This document shows positions 1 to 12,082 of a stretch of 64,000 nucleotides of DNA, in pieces. Position numbers and translations under genes: made by a program. The notes below the pieces were generated by a model. The model did not search any database. It was given only the letters and a program-made list of their open reading frames with translations, and was not told the origin of the DNA. The DNA comes from Virgisporangium aurantiacum (GTDB lineage: Bacteria; Actinomycetota; Actinomycetes; Mycobacteriales; Micromonosporaceae): positions 1-64,000 of the forward strand of contig NZ_BOPG01000069.1 of the NCBI RefSeq assembly GCF_016863635.1. Reading direction: 5' to 3'. Each line of letters opens with the position of its first letter. Position 1 is the first letter of the stretch.

Positions 1-2
1 GG

Positions 3-293
3 GCCGATCGGCCGCTGAACGGGTCGATCGCGCCGAAGCTCAACCAGGCGCTGGCGCAACTGGACGCCGATGCGGCGAGTCCGATCGTGGTCGACCTGGT
101 CCGGGTGGCCGCCCTTGACGAGGGCGTGACGCTGGTGCTCGCGGCCGCGGCCGTGCGCGCCGGGCGGCGGGGGCGCGGCCTCGAACTGCGGCTTTCGAGG
201 GGACGCTCAGCAACCGTGGCCAACGAGGCCCAGTTGCGAATGGTCCTCCGCGAAGCGTTCCCGACCGATGAGGCATTTCCGAACGCGGCATAA
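3..293 (+). CDS. STAS-like protein, C-terminal part (start lies before the window)
   Basis: The reading frame is open from base 3 to the TAA at 291-293, and no start upstream of GTG 87 is visible, so the gene begins outside the window. The visible 96 residues contain PLNGSIAPKLN, then VVDLVRVAALDEG followed by an alanine-rich helix. This matches the strand-loop-helix core of STAS (anti-sigma-factor antagonist) domains. In classical antagonists a phosphorylatable Ser follows the Asp in this loop; here the pair reads Asp-Glu, so Ser phosphorylation there is not possible. The neighbourhood (SpoIIE-type phosphatase, hybrid kinase, a second STAS protein) fits a partner-switching stress module. The family call is by pattern only and moderately confident. 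Confidence 0.55.
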   Translation, partial: ADRPLNGSIAPKLNQALAQLDADAASPIVVDLVRVAALDEGVTLVLAAAAVRAGRRGRGLELRLSRGRSATVANEAQLRMVLREAFPTDEAFPNAA

Positions 294-336
294 GGCGTCG
301 AGAGCAACGCGGCGTAAGAGAAGCGCGGCGTAAGAG
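282..336 (+). repeat. Three short direct repeats at the end of the STAS-like gene
   Basis: The word CGCGGC(A/G)TAAG occurs three times, near 284, 308 and 324. The first copy contains the gene's stop codon. The other two look like tandem copies of the gene tail. Confidence 0.5.
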
Positions 337-344
337 CCACACGC

Positions 345-782
345 TCAGACGAACACGGGCTCGCGCCCGAACACACGGTGCAGCGCCGCGGCCGACGCCT
401 CGACCGCGGCCGTACGGATCCAGAAGTGCTCCCGCACGCCGTCGATGGCGGTCGCCGACAGCGCGATCGCGCCCAGCTGCGGCTCCGGCGTCCAGATCAC
501 GTCCATCAGGTGGCGCGGGTCGGCATTCAGGTGCAGGTGCTGGCGGCGCAGCACCCGGGTCTCCCGGGTGACGACCAGCCGGCGGTTGGTGAGCAGCAGC
601 AGATAACTGGCCCGGTCACCGGGACGGCTGGCGCGTGCGACGAGCACCGGCTCGTCGTCCTTCGGCAGGCAACTGTGCAGGATCGGCAGGTGCCGGCAGA
701 CCGTTGCGGCGTCTGCGCCCGTCCGCTTGGCTGCTGCGACGAGGCGGTCGAGCAGGCGTCGGGTCTTGGCTCGCGGCTCCAT
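345..782 (-). CDS. Conserved hypothetical protein, possible PH/GRAM-like fold
   Basis: A 145-residue soluble protein with no signal peptide or membrane segment. The first ~40 residues look helical (RRLLDRLVAAAKRTGADAATV). The middle holds a run of beta strands around LLLLTNRRLVVTRETRVLRRQHLHL, a pattern common in bacterial PH- or GRAM-like domains. I do not recognise a catalytic motif and assign no function. It is read away from the PH-domain membrane protein at 897; the 114-base gap between them probably holds both promoters. The start is the ATG at 782; no better start is evident. Confidence 0.7.
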   Translation of the reverse strand: MEPRAKTRRLLDRLVAAAKRTGADAATVCRHLPILHSCLPKDDEPVLVARASRPGDRASYLLLLTNRRLVVTRETRVLRRQHLHLNADPRHLMDVIWTPEPQLGAIALSATAIDGVREHFWIRTAAVEASAAALHRVFGREPVFV

Positions 783-884
783 GTCACGGGTAACGACCCG
801 CTCGCCGCGCAGGCTGCGGCCTGTTCTCCGGATCGCACACGCGGTGCGGTGATCAACTTAGCTGGCTCTTAAATGTCCGGCCGA

Positions 885-890
885 TAGGCT
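885..890 (+). promoter_or_regulatory. Candidate -10 box of a leaderless transcript
   Basis: TAGGCT lies 6 nt before the GTG at 897. This spacing would put the transcription start at or next to the start codon. There is no Shine-Dalgarno sequence in between. Confidence 0.45.
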
Positions 891-896
891 GACCGC

Positions 897-1379
897 GTGG
901 ACCTACGCGCCCCGATGCCGGATCCCCCTCCGGGCGAGAGCGAAACACCGATACCCACCGAGGCGACCTGGCGGGTCGACATGCGCCTCACGGTGGGCAA
1001 ATGGGCCGGCGCCGCGATCTTCGTGCTCGCTGCGGCGATCGGATTCCGCGATCCCGGCCAGCTGATCGTGGTCGGTATCGCGGCGGCGCTGCTGCTTGTG
1101 CTCGGCCTGCGTGACGTGATCGCGCCGGTGCGGCTGGCGGCGGGTCCGCCCGGCGTCACGGTGGTGACGGGCTTCGCCGGCCGGCGATTGATCCCGTGGG
1201 AGCAGATCGACCGCATCCGGGTCGACGCCCGGCGCGGCATGCTGCTGCGCAGCCAGGTCCTCGAACTCGACGCGGGCGACCAGTTGTACTTCTTCAGCGT
1301 GAACGAGCTGAACACGCCGTGCGACGAGGTCGCCGGCACGCTGCGGGCGATGAGCGTCAGGTTTCTATCCGAACGGTGA
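897..1379 (+). CDS. PH-domain membrane protein (low-molecular-weight antigen 6 type)
   Basis: A 160-residue protein. An N-terminal proline-rich tail (~1-30) is followed by two closely spaced hydrophobic segments (~37-52 and ~56-72). A C-terminal PH-like domain (~78-158) includes GVTVVTGFAGRRLIPWEQIDRIRVDARRG split over two strands. The WEQID/IRVD pattern after a two-helix hairpin is typical of actinobacterial bPH6 (PF10756-type) proteins. No function is known for the family. The start is GTG 897, with a -10-like TAGGCT 6 nt upstream and no ribosome binding site, so a leaderless message is likely. The last 23 nt overlap the 3' end of the convergent phosphatase gene. Confidence 0.8.
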   Translation: MDLRAPMPDPPPGESETPIPTEATWRVDMRLTVGKWAGAAIFVLAAAIGFRDPGQLIVVGIAAALLLVLGLRDVIAPVRLAAGPPGVTVVTGFAGRRLIPWEQIDRIRVDARRGMLLRSQVLELDAGDQLYFFSVNELNTPCDEVAGTLRAMSVRFLSER

Positions 1380-3315
1380 GCACCGCGATGTCGTCGCGGG
1401 GCGGCTCGGGGGAGAACGTCACCGCGGCGGTGCGCAGCCGGGCGGCCACCACCTCGGCCGGGAACCCGGCCAGCGTCGACGCCTCGGCCCGGAGCCGGTC
1501 GACGCCGAACAGCACGCCCCGGTGCCGCCGCTCGGTGACGCCGTCGGTGGTGAAGATCAGCATGTCGCCGGCGTTGAGCTGCACCTGCTCGACCGGCGAC
1601 TTGACCACCGGCAGCAGCCCGAGCGCGGTGCCGCAGCGCCCGACGAGCCGGGTGCGCCCGTCCGGGTGCACCAGCACCGGCTGATCGTGCCCGGCCAGGT
1701 GCAGCGCGACGTCGACCACGCCGTCCGGACGCCGGGCGAGCACCGCCAGTGCCAGCGTGCAGAACCGGCCGGATCCCCGCTCGACCAGCGTCTCGTTGAG
1801 CCGGCTCAGCGTCTCCGCGATCGGCCGGCCGTCGCGCACCAGCGCCCGCGTGACGTCGCGGACCAGCCCGGTGACGATCGCCGCCTGCACACCCTTGCCC
1901 GACACGTCGCCGATCACCACGAGCCACCGGCCGTCGGGCAGCCCGACGATGTCGTAGAAGTCGCCACCCACGTCGACCTCGGTCGAGTAGGAGCCGGCCG
2001 GCACGTACTCGGCGCCGAGGTCGACACCCTCGATCTCGGGCAGTTGCGGCGGAAGCAGCGAGCGCTGTAGCGCGGTGGCGATCGCGCGTCGCTCGGCGTA
2101 GATGCGGTTGTTGTCGATGGCCACGGCCGCGCGCCGGGCGAAGTCCTCGATCGCGGCGATCTCGTCGGCGCCCTGCCGGCCGTCGGCGTCCCGGCCGACC
2201 GCGATCGTGCCGAGCCGCTGGCCGCGGGCCACCAACGCCACCGCCACGCCGTCGGCCGGCGCCGCGAGCGGCACCGGCGCGTCGAGGCCGAGCGCTTCGA
2301 GAAGCTGCGGCCGCGCGGCGTCGAGAAGATCCAGAAGCTTCGGGACGGACGCCTCGTCGCTGTGCGTGCTGGTGGCGAGCCGCAGTTCGCCGTCTTCGCC
2401 CAGGGCGTGCACCGCGCACCACAGCCCGAGCCGGGGCACGATCAGGCGCGGGATCAACGCGAACGTGAGCTCGACGTCGAGCGACTGGGCGAGCAGTTCG
2501 CCGGCTTCGGCGAGGAACGTCAGCCAGCCCTGCCGGGCCAGGTCGGCGCGGCGCAGCCGGTGGTTCTCCACCAGCAGACCGATCCGCTCGGCCGCGAGCG
2601 CCACCAGCGGCTCGGTGCCCGCGTACGCCGGGTGCAGCGTCAGTTCGCCGCGCCAGGGGCGGGACAGCCGCAGCGGGACGCGGGTGCTGCCGTCCGGCGG
2701 AACGCCGGTGCCGAGCGCGGCGGTGGTGCGCGGGCCGTGGTCGTCGCCGTGGTCGATCAGGATCGTGGCGCTGGTCGCGGCCGTGGCGTGGGCGAGCCGG
2801 CGGAGCATGTCCTCCAGCTGCTCGGACAGGCCGCCGTTGTCGGCCAGCGAGCCGAGGACCGCCAGCGGGTCGACCGTCGGCCACGGGGTGGTACCGGGTG
2901 CCGTCGGCGCCGCCGCCGTGCCCGGCCGGGCCAGGTGGAACCACACGCCCTTGCCACCCGGGTGATGCACTGTTCCCCAGCGCTGCGACATCCCGTTCAC
3001 CAGCAGCAGGCCGCGGCCGCGCTCGTCTTCGGCGCGATCACCGTCGGTGTTGGGGAGGAGCGGCCCGGGCAGCTCGTCGAGCACGGTGATCGTGAGCCCG
3101 GTGGCGTCGGCGGACACCTCGACGGTGACCTGGGTGGCGGCGTGCACCACGGCGTTGGTGACCAGTTCGGTGGTGAGCAGCAGCGCCTCGTCGAGCACGT
3201 CGGTGAGATCACCCTCGGTGGCGACAGCACGCACGATCGACCGTGCTGCACCCGGCGAGCGAAGCTCGGCCGGCAGCAACGTACGCCGCACGATCGGCGC
3301 GCCCGAGGCGGTCAC
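1357..3315 (-). CDS. SpoIIE-type PP2C phosphatase with anti-sigma kinase and GAF domains (OsaC-like)
   Basis: A 652-residue cytosolic regulator. Residues ~15-130 form an RsbW-type HATPase (N box ELVTNAVVHA, glycine box RGRGLLLV). A middle region (~160-420) resembles one degenerate and one clearer GAF sensor. Residues ~440-650 are a SpoIIE PP2C phosphatase with metal-binding motifs VGGDFYD, GDVSGKG, TTDGVTE and DDIAVL. Such proteins dephosphorylate STAS antagonists and bind sigma factors. Divergent placement from a HAMP-repeat hybrid kinase and a response regulator with no output domain matches my recollection of osaC/osaAB of Streptomyces coelicolor, which controls osmotic stress and SigB. 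I chose GTG 3315 because GGGGAG sits 9 nt upstream. A SigB-type promoter candidate lies about 75 nt upstream. No PAS domain was recognised. Confidence 0.88.
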   Translation of the reverse strand: MTASGAPIVRRTLLPAELRSPGAARSIVRAVATEGDLTDVLDEALLLTTELVTNAVVHAATQVTVEVSADATGLTITVLDELPGPLLPNTDGDRAEDERGRGLLLVNGMSQRWGTVHHPGGKGVWFHLARPGTAAAPTAPGTTPWPTVDPLAVLGSLADNGGLSEQLEDMLRRLAHATAATSATILIDHGDDHGPRTTAALGTGVPPDGSTRVPLRLSRPWRGELTLHPAYAGTEPLVALAAERIGLLVENHRLRRADLARQGWLTFLAEAGELLAQSLDVELTFALIPRLIVPRLGLWCAVHALGEDGELRLATSTHSDEASVPKLLDLLDAARPQLLEALGLDAPVPLAAPADGVAVALVARGQRLGTIAVGRDADGRQGADEIAAIEDFARRAAVAIDNNRIYAERRAIATALQRSLLPPQLPEIEGVDLGAEYVPAGSYSTEVDVGGDFYDIVGLPDGRWLVVIGDVSGKGVQAAIVTGLVRDVTRALVRDGRPIAETLSRLNETLVERGSGRFCTLALAVLARRPDGVVDVALHLAGHDQPVLVHPDGRTRLVGRCGTALGLLPVVKSPVEQVQLNAGDMLIFTTDGVTERRHRGVLFGVDRLRAEASTLAGFPAEVVAARLRTAAVTFSPEPPRDDIAVLTVRIET

Positions 3316-3390
3316 AGTCGCAGTCTCCCCTGCCTGGCTGTAACAATCCAACCGGGGCACGCTTCATGCGCCGGGCTTACAGCCGGGTGG

Positions 3391-3414
3391 GTACCCGCCC
3401 TCCGTGGGACACCC
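3391..3414 (-). promoter_or_regulatory. Candidate SigB-type promoter for the OsaC-like gene
   Basis: On the minus strand GGGT (3414-3411), a 14-nt spacer and GGGTAC (3396-3391) fit the Streptomyces SigB pattern GNNT-N14-16-GGGTAC. Transcription would start near 3384 and leave a ~70-nt leader. Pattern match only. Confidence 0.4.
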
Positions 3415-3428
3415 GGAAAGGGGACACC

Positions 3429-7849
<4,421 letters not shown>

Positions 7850-7853
<4 letters not shown>

Positions 7854-8422
7854 CGGTGGCCCGGGTACTGCTGGTCGACGACCGGAAGGACAACCTGCTC
7901 GCCCTGGAGGCGATCATGCAGGGCCTTCCGGTGCAGACCGTCGCCGCGCACAGCGGCGAGGAGGCGCTGAAACACCTTCTGGTGGAGGACTTCGCGCTGA
8001 TCCTGCTTGACGCCCAGATGCCCGACATGGACGGCTTCGAGACCGCCCGGCACATCAAGCGGCGCGAGCGCACGCGGCACGTCCCGATCATCTTCCTGAC
8101 GGCCGCCGACCGCGACTCCCACCTCGCGATGCGGGGGTACGCGGTCGGTGCCGTCGACTACCTCACCAAGCCGTTCGACCCGTGGGTGCTGCGGGCGAAG
8201 GTGTCGGTGTTCGTCGAGTTGTGGGCGAAGACCGAGCAGCTGCAGGCGCAGGGGGAGGCGGCCCGGGTGCGCGACAACGCCATGCGGGCGGCCGGCGTGG
8301 CGGTCGGCGAGGCGTTGACGGCGCTGAACAGCACCGAGACCACGGGCGGCGACCTGTTGCCGGCGCAACTCGACCGCGCGCTGGCCGCCCTCGACCGGGC
8401 GCAACGTCACCTGGGAATTTAA
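7850..8422 (+). CDS. Response regulator without DNA-binding domain (OsaB-like)
   Basis: A 190-residue protein. Residues 4-120 are a receiver domain with the acidic pair Asp10/Asp11, phospho-acceptor Asp54 (LLDAQMPDMDG), Thr84 and Lys107 (LTKPF). The remaining ~65 residues are a charged helical tail (LWAKTEQLQAQGEAARVRDNA), probably a coiled coil; there is no helix-turn-helix. It should take phosphate from the upstream kinase and act by protein contact. ATGA overlap with the kinase gene marks an operon. The OsaB likeness rests on this arrangement. The last 4 nt overlap the convergent STAS gene. Confidence 0.9.
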
Positions 8423-8739
8423 TTGATCATGAGGGCGCCGCGCAGGCCCGTGATGTCGAGCACGCGCAGCAGGAAGTCGCCCACGTTGGTGAGCACGAGA
8501 TGGCTCTGCACCAGCCCGGCCTTGCGGCTCAGCACCACCAGCGTGCCGAGGCCCTGCGAGTCGCAGAACGTGACCTCGCTCAGGTCGAGCACCACGCGCG
8601 GCGGCGGCTCGTTCGCGAGCATGTCGCCGACCACTTTGGACAGTCGCTGAACCGTGGACATGTCGATCTCGCCTGCCAGCTTGACGACTGCCTCGGCAGC
8701 CGTTCGCTCCACAGCGATACTGAGATCCGGCCGATCCAC
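8419..8739 (-). CDS. STAS-domain anti-sigma factor antagonist
   Basis: A 106-residue single-domain STAS protein. The phospho-site loop reads VTFCDSQGLGTL, giving Ser61 as the expected target of an RsbW-type kinase and of a SpoIIE-type phosphatase such as the one encoded at 1357-3315. When unphosphorylated, this family sequesters anti-sigma factors and releases the sigma factor. Its position beside the osaC/osaAB-like genes makes it the most likely local substrate, which is an inference. Start ATG 8739. Its 3' end overlaps the response regulator by 4 nt. Confidence 0.88.
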   Translation of the reverse strand: MDRPDLSIAVERTAAEAVVKLAGEIDMSTVQRLSKVVGDMLANEPPPRVVLDLSEVTFCDSQGLGTLVVLSRKAGLVQSHLVLTNVGDFLLRVLDITGLRGALMIN

Positions 8740-8878
8740 GTCGGAAGCTTAACCTGGCGCATCGGGGGCGGCAGGTCGGGCCGCCCGGTAGCCCCGGAAG
8801 TGGCCCGGAAGTGACTTAGTGCGCACCGGCGAGGCCCCGATCGGTGATCCCCCGTTCGTGGGTCACAATGGGCGCACC

Positions 8879-10186
8879 GTGGAAAGTCGAACCAGCGCCA
8901 GCGCAGAATTGTTCGCCCGTGCCCGGGCCATCGTGCCGGGTGGGGTGAACTCTCCCGTGCGCGCATTCCAGGCGGTGGGCGGCACGCCCCGGTTCATGGT
9001 GCGCGGCGAGGGCTGCCACATGTACGACGCCGACGGCAACCGCTACGTCGACCTGGTGTGCTCGTGGGGCCCGCTCATCCTGGGTCACGCGCATCCCGAG
9101 GTGATCGCGGCGGTCACGGCCGCGGCCGTCAAGGGCACCAGCTTCGGGACGCCGACACCGGGCGAGGTCGAGCTCGCCGAGGAGATCGTCGCCCGCACTC
9201 CGGTGCAGCAGGTGCGCCTGGTCAACTCCGGCACCGAGGCCACGATGACGGCGATCCGGCTGGCCCGCGGCTTCACCGGCCGAACGAAGATCGTCAAGTT
9301 CGCCGGCTGCTACCACGGCCACGTCGACGCGCTCCTGGCGAGCGCCGGTTCCGGCGTCGCGACGCTCGGCCTGCCCGACACTCCCGGCGTCACCGGCGCG
9401 AGCGCGGCCGACACGATCGTGCTGCCCTACAACGACGTCGGCGCAGTCGAAGCGGCCTTCGCCGAGCATGGCGCGGGCATCGCGGCGGTCATCACCGAGG
9501 CCGCGGCCGGCAACATGGGCGCGGTCGCCCCGCACGACGGGTTCAACGCGGCGCTGGCCCGCATCGCCCACGCCAACGGCGCGCTGCTGATCGTCGACGA
9601 GGTGATGACCGGGTTCCGGGTGAGCCGCGCGGGTTGGCACGGGATCGACCCGGTCGACGCCGATCTGTACACCTACGGCAAGGTCATGGGCGGCGGCATG
9701 CCGGCGGCGGCGTTCGGCGGCCGGGCCGAGATCATGGGCCGGCTCGCCCCGGCCGGGCCGGTGTACCAGGCCGGCACGCTCTCCGGTAACCCGCTCGCCT
9801 GTGCGGCGGGCCTGGCCACGTTGCGGAACTGCACTCCCGAGGTCTACGGCCGCCTTGACGAAACCGCGTTTACCATCGGGAAGATGGTCACCGAGGCGCT
9901 CACCACTGCCGGCGTGCCGCACCGCCTCTCCACAGCGGGCAGCATGTTCTCGGTGTTCTTCACCGATTCGCCGGTGGCGAACTTCGCCGACGCCAAGACC
10001 CAGAACGTGGCCGCGTTCAAGGCGTTCTTCCACGCGATGCTCGACCGGGGCGTGTACCTGCCGCCGAGCGCGTTCGAGGCCTGGTTCGTCAGCGCCGCGC
10101 TCGACGCCGAGGCGATCGAGGTGATCGCGGGGGCACTGCCCGCGGCGGCTTCGGCCGCCGCGGAGGCTTTTGAGGGACGCGCATGA
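8879..10186 (+). CDS. hemL: Glutamate-1-semialdehyde 2,1-aminomutase
   Basis: HemL converts glutamate-1-semialdehyde to 5-aminolevulinate, the second step of C5 heme synthesis. It needs pyridoxal phosphate. The 435-residue protein has the family N-terminus (SRTSASAELFARARAIVPGGVNSP, given here in parts), VDEVMTGFRV for cofactor binding and Lys268 in DLYTYGKVMGGGMP as the Schiff-base lysine. I chose GTG 8879 because the product then begins at the usual point; an in-frame GTG at 8819 would add 20 unlikely residues. CACAAT at 8864-8869 may be a -10 box. It overlaps the downstream phosphatase gene by ATGA and heads the heme/cytochrome c maturation operon. Confidence 0.93.
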   Translation: MESRTSASAELFARARAIVPGGVNSPVRAFQAVGGTPRFMVRGEGCHMYDADGNRYVDLVCSWGPLILGHAHPEVIAAVTAAAVKGTSFGTPTPGEVELAEEIVARTPVQQVRLVNSGTEATMTAIRLARGFTGRTKIVKFAGCYHGHVDALLASAGSGVATLGLPDTPGVTGASAADTIVLPYNDVGAVEAAFAEHGAGIAAVITEAAAGNMGAVAPHDGFNAALARIAHANGALLIVDEVMTGFRVSRAGWHGIDPVDADLYTYGKVMGGGMPAAAFGGRAEIMGRLAPAGPVYQAGTLSGNPLACAAGLATLRNCTPEVYGRLDETAFTIGKMVTEALTTAGVPHRLSTAGSMFSVFFTDSPVANFADAKTQNVAAFKAFFHAMLDRGVYLPPSAFEAWFVSAALDAEAIEVIAGALPAAASAAAEAFEGRA

Positions 10187-10827
10187 GGACGGTCGTTCAC
10201 GTGCTGCGCCACGGCGAGGTCCACAACCCCGACAAGATCCTGTACGGCCGGTTGCCCGGGTTCAAGCTCTCCGAACTCGGCCGCCAGATGGCGAAGGCGG
10301 CCGCCGAGGCGCTCGTCGACAACGACGTCACGCACATCGTCTCCTCGCCCCTGGAACGCGCGCAGGAGACGGCCGAGCCGTTCGCCGCCCGGTTCAAGGT
10401 GACACCCGAACTCGACGAGCGGCTGCTGGAGAGCGTCAACAAGTTCGAGGGCAAGGAGTTCGGTGTCGGCGACGGCGCGCTGAAGCATCCCCGGAACTGG
10501 TGGATGCTGCGCGACCCGTTCACACCATCGTGGGGCGAGCCCTACAAGAAGATCGCGGCGCGGATGTTCGGCGCGGTCGAGTCGGCCCGCGACGCGGCCC
10601 GGGGGCACGAGGCGGTGTGCGTCTCGCACCAGTTGCCGATCTGGACGCTGCGCCGGTTCGTCGAGCGCAAGCGGCTGTGGCACGACCCGCGGCTGCGCCA
10701 GTGCGCGCTGGCCAGCCTCACCTCGATCCACTTCGACGGGGACACGGTCGTCAAGATCACGTACGAGGAGCCGGCGGCACACCTCATCGCCCTGCACCCG
10801 GACGCCCGGACGGCCAAGGGGGCCTGA
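10183..10827 (+). CDS. Histidine phosphatase family protein (phosphoglycerate mutase-like)
   Basis: A 214-residue cytosolic protein of the histidine phosphatase superfamily. The phospho-histidine motif LRHGE places the acceptor at His10. SSPLERAQETAEP and a later CVSHQLP supply the second conserved arginine and histidine. Substrate is unknown. Members of this family regularly sit between hemL and the cytochrome c maturation genes in actinobacteria, which may mean a role in cofactor or quinone metabolism, but I see no direct evidence. ATGA overlap with hemL and a 2-nt gap to the next gene mark one operon. Confidence 0.87.
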   Translation: MRTVVHVLRHGEVHNPDKILYGRLPGFKLSELGRQMAKAAAEALVDNDVTHIVSSPLERAQETAEPFAARFKVTPELDERLLESVNKFEGKEFGVGDGALKHPRNWWMLRDPFTPSWGEPYKKIAARMFGAVESARDAARGHEAVCVSHQLPIWTLRRFVERKRLWHDPRLRQCALASLTSIHFDGDTVVKITYEEPAAHLIALHPDARTAKGA

Positions 10828-10829
10828 CC

Positions 10830-11327
10830 ATGCGGCTGCTCGCGGCCATCCTGCTCGCCGCCGCCCTGGTGTTCGCCGGGGCGGGTTGCGGCAACGACGA
10901 GAAGCCGCACGAGCCGGTGCTCACCGGCGACCTGGTGGCCGGCGGCACCTACGACCCGGCCGGGCACAAGGGCAAGGTCACCGTCGTCAACTTCTGGGGT
11001 TCGTGGTGCCCGCCGTGCCGGGCCGAGATGCCCGACCTGGTCAAGGCGTACGACGACCTGAAGGGCGACGACGTCGCGTTCCTCGGCATCAACGTGCGCG
11101 ACCCGAACGTCGATCAGGCCAAGGCGTTCGTCGAGCAGTACAAGGTGCCGTTCCCGAGCATCCGCGACACGCAGAGCAAGCTCGCCCTGGAGTTCGACGT
11201 CGTGCCGGTGAACATCCCCACCACGCTGATCCTCGGTAAGGACGGCAAGCCGAAGAAGACGTTCCGCTCGGCGGTGCTGGAGCCCGACCTGGTGGCGGCG
11301 GTGCGGGAGGTGCTCGGCAGTGGGTGA
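10830..11327 (+). CDS. TlpA/ResA-like thiol-disulfide oxidoreductase lipoprotein
   Basis: A 165-residue lipoprotein that probably reduces apocytochrome c cysteines before heme attachment. A signal sequence ends in the lipobox AGAGC (Cys20 lipidated). The thioredoxin fold carries WCPPC (Cys60/Cys63) and a cis-proline region near VPVNIPTTLIL. It acts outside the membrane and would receive electrons from the CcdA encoded next. Its stop overlaps the ccdA start (GTGA). Confidence 0.9.
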   Translation: MRLLAAILLAAALVFAGAGCGNDEKPHEPVLTGDLVAGGTYDPAGHKGKVTVVNFWGSWCPPCRAEMPDLVKAYDDLKGDDVAFLGINVRDPNVDQAKAFVEQYKVPFPSIRDTQSKLALEFDVVPVNIPTTLILGKDGKPKKTFRSAVLEPDLVAAVREVLGSG

Positions 11328-12082
11328 GAACGGTGGGTGAGACGTTCGCCGGCATCGTCGACAGCGGCCCGCTGGTCGGCGCGGTCGCGGTCGCCGCGGT
11401 CGCCGGGCTGCTGAGCTTCCTCTCGCCGTGCGTGCTGCCGCTGCTGCCCGGCTACCTCTCCTACGTCACCGGGCTCGCCGGCGCCGACCTCGACGCCGGC
11501 CACCGGCGCGGCCGGATCGCCGCCGGTGTCCTGCTGTTCATCGCGGGCGTCGGCGTGGTGTTCATTCTCGGTGCGGTGCTCGCCTCGCAGGCGGGGTCGA
11601 CGCTGTACCGGCACCAGCGCGCGATCGAGATCGGCGTCGGGATCCTCATCATCGCGCTGGGTCTGCTGTTCGCCGGGTTCGTGCCGGACGCGTTGCAGCG
11701 CGAGTGGCGGATGCAGAAACTGCCGTCGGCCGGGCTGCTCGGCGCGCCCGTGTTCGGCGTGGTGTTCGCGCTGTCGTGGATCCCGTGCACCGGCCCGACC
11801 CTCGGCGCGATGATCCTGCTGGCCTCCACCGGTTCGACGGCCCGCGCGGTCGCCCTCGCCGTTGCCTACTGTCTGGGGATGGCGCTGCCGTTCCTCGCGT
11901 TCGGGCTGGCCTACCGGCGGCTGCTCGGCGTGTTCCGGGCGGTGCGGCGCAACAGCCGGTGGGTCACCCGCATCGGCGGCGGCCTGCTGATCCTCACCGG
12001 TCTGGCCCTCGTCACCGGCGCCTGGGGCTGGTTCATCGACTGGCTGCGCGTCTCCCTCCCGGTTACGGAGTTCTTCGTATGA
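11324..12082 (+). CDS. ccdA: Cytochrome c biogenesis protein CcdA
   Basis: A 252-residue membrane protein of about six helices that carries reducing power across the membrane to ResA. The redox cysteines are Cys36 (LSPCVLPLLPGYLSY) and Cys155 (SWIPCTGPTLGA), both in the conserved Pro-containing contexts of the DsbD/CcdA family. The start is GTG 11324, overlapping the previous stop; GTG 11333 is an alternative three codons in. The gene overlaps resB by ATGA. Confidence 0.92.
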   Translation: MRTVGETFAGIVDSGPLVGAVAVAAVAGLLSFLSPCVLPLLPGYLSYVTGLAGADLDAGHRRGRIAAGVLLFIAGVGVVFILGAVLASQAGSTLYRHQRAIEIGVGILIIALGLLFAGFVPDALQREWRMQKLPSAGLLGAPVFGVVFALSWIPCTGPTLGAMILLASTGSTARAVALAVAYCLGMALPFLAFGLAYRRLLGVFRAVRRNSRWVTRIGGGLLILTGLALVTGAWGWFIDWLRVSLPVTEFFV

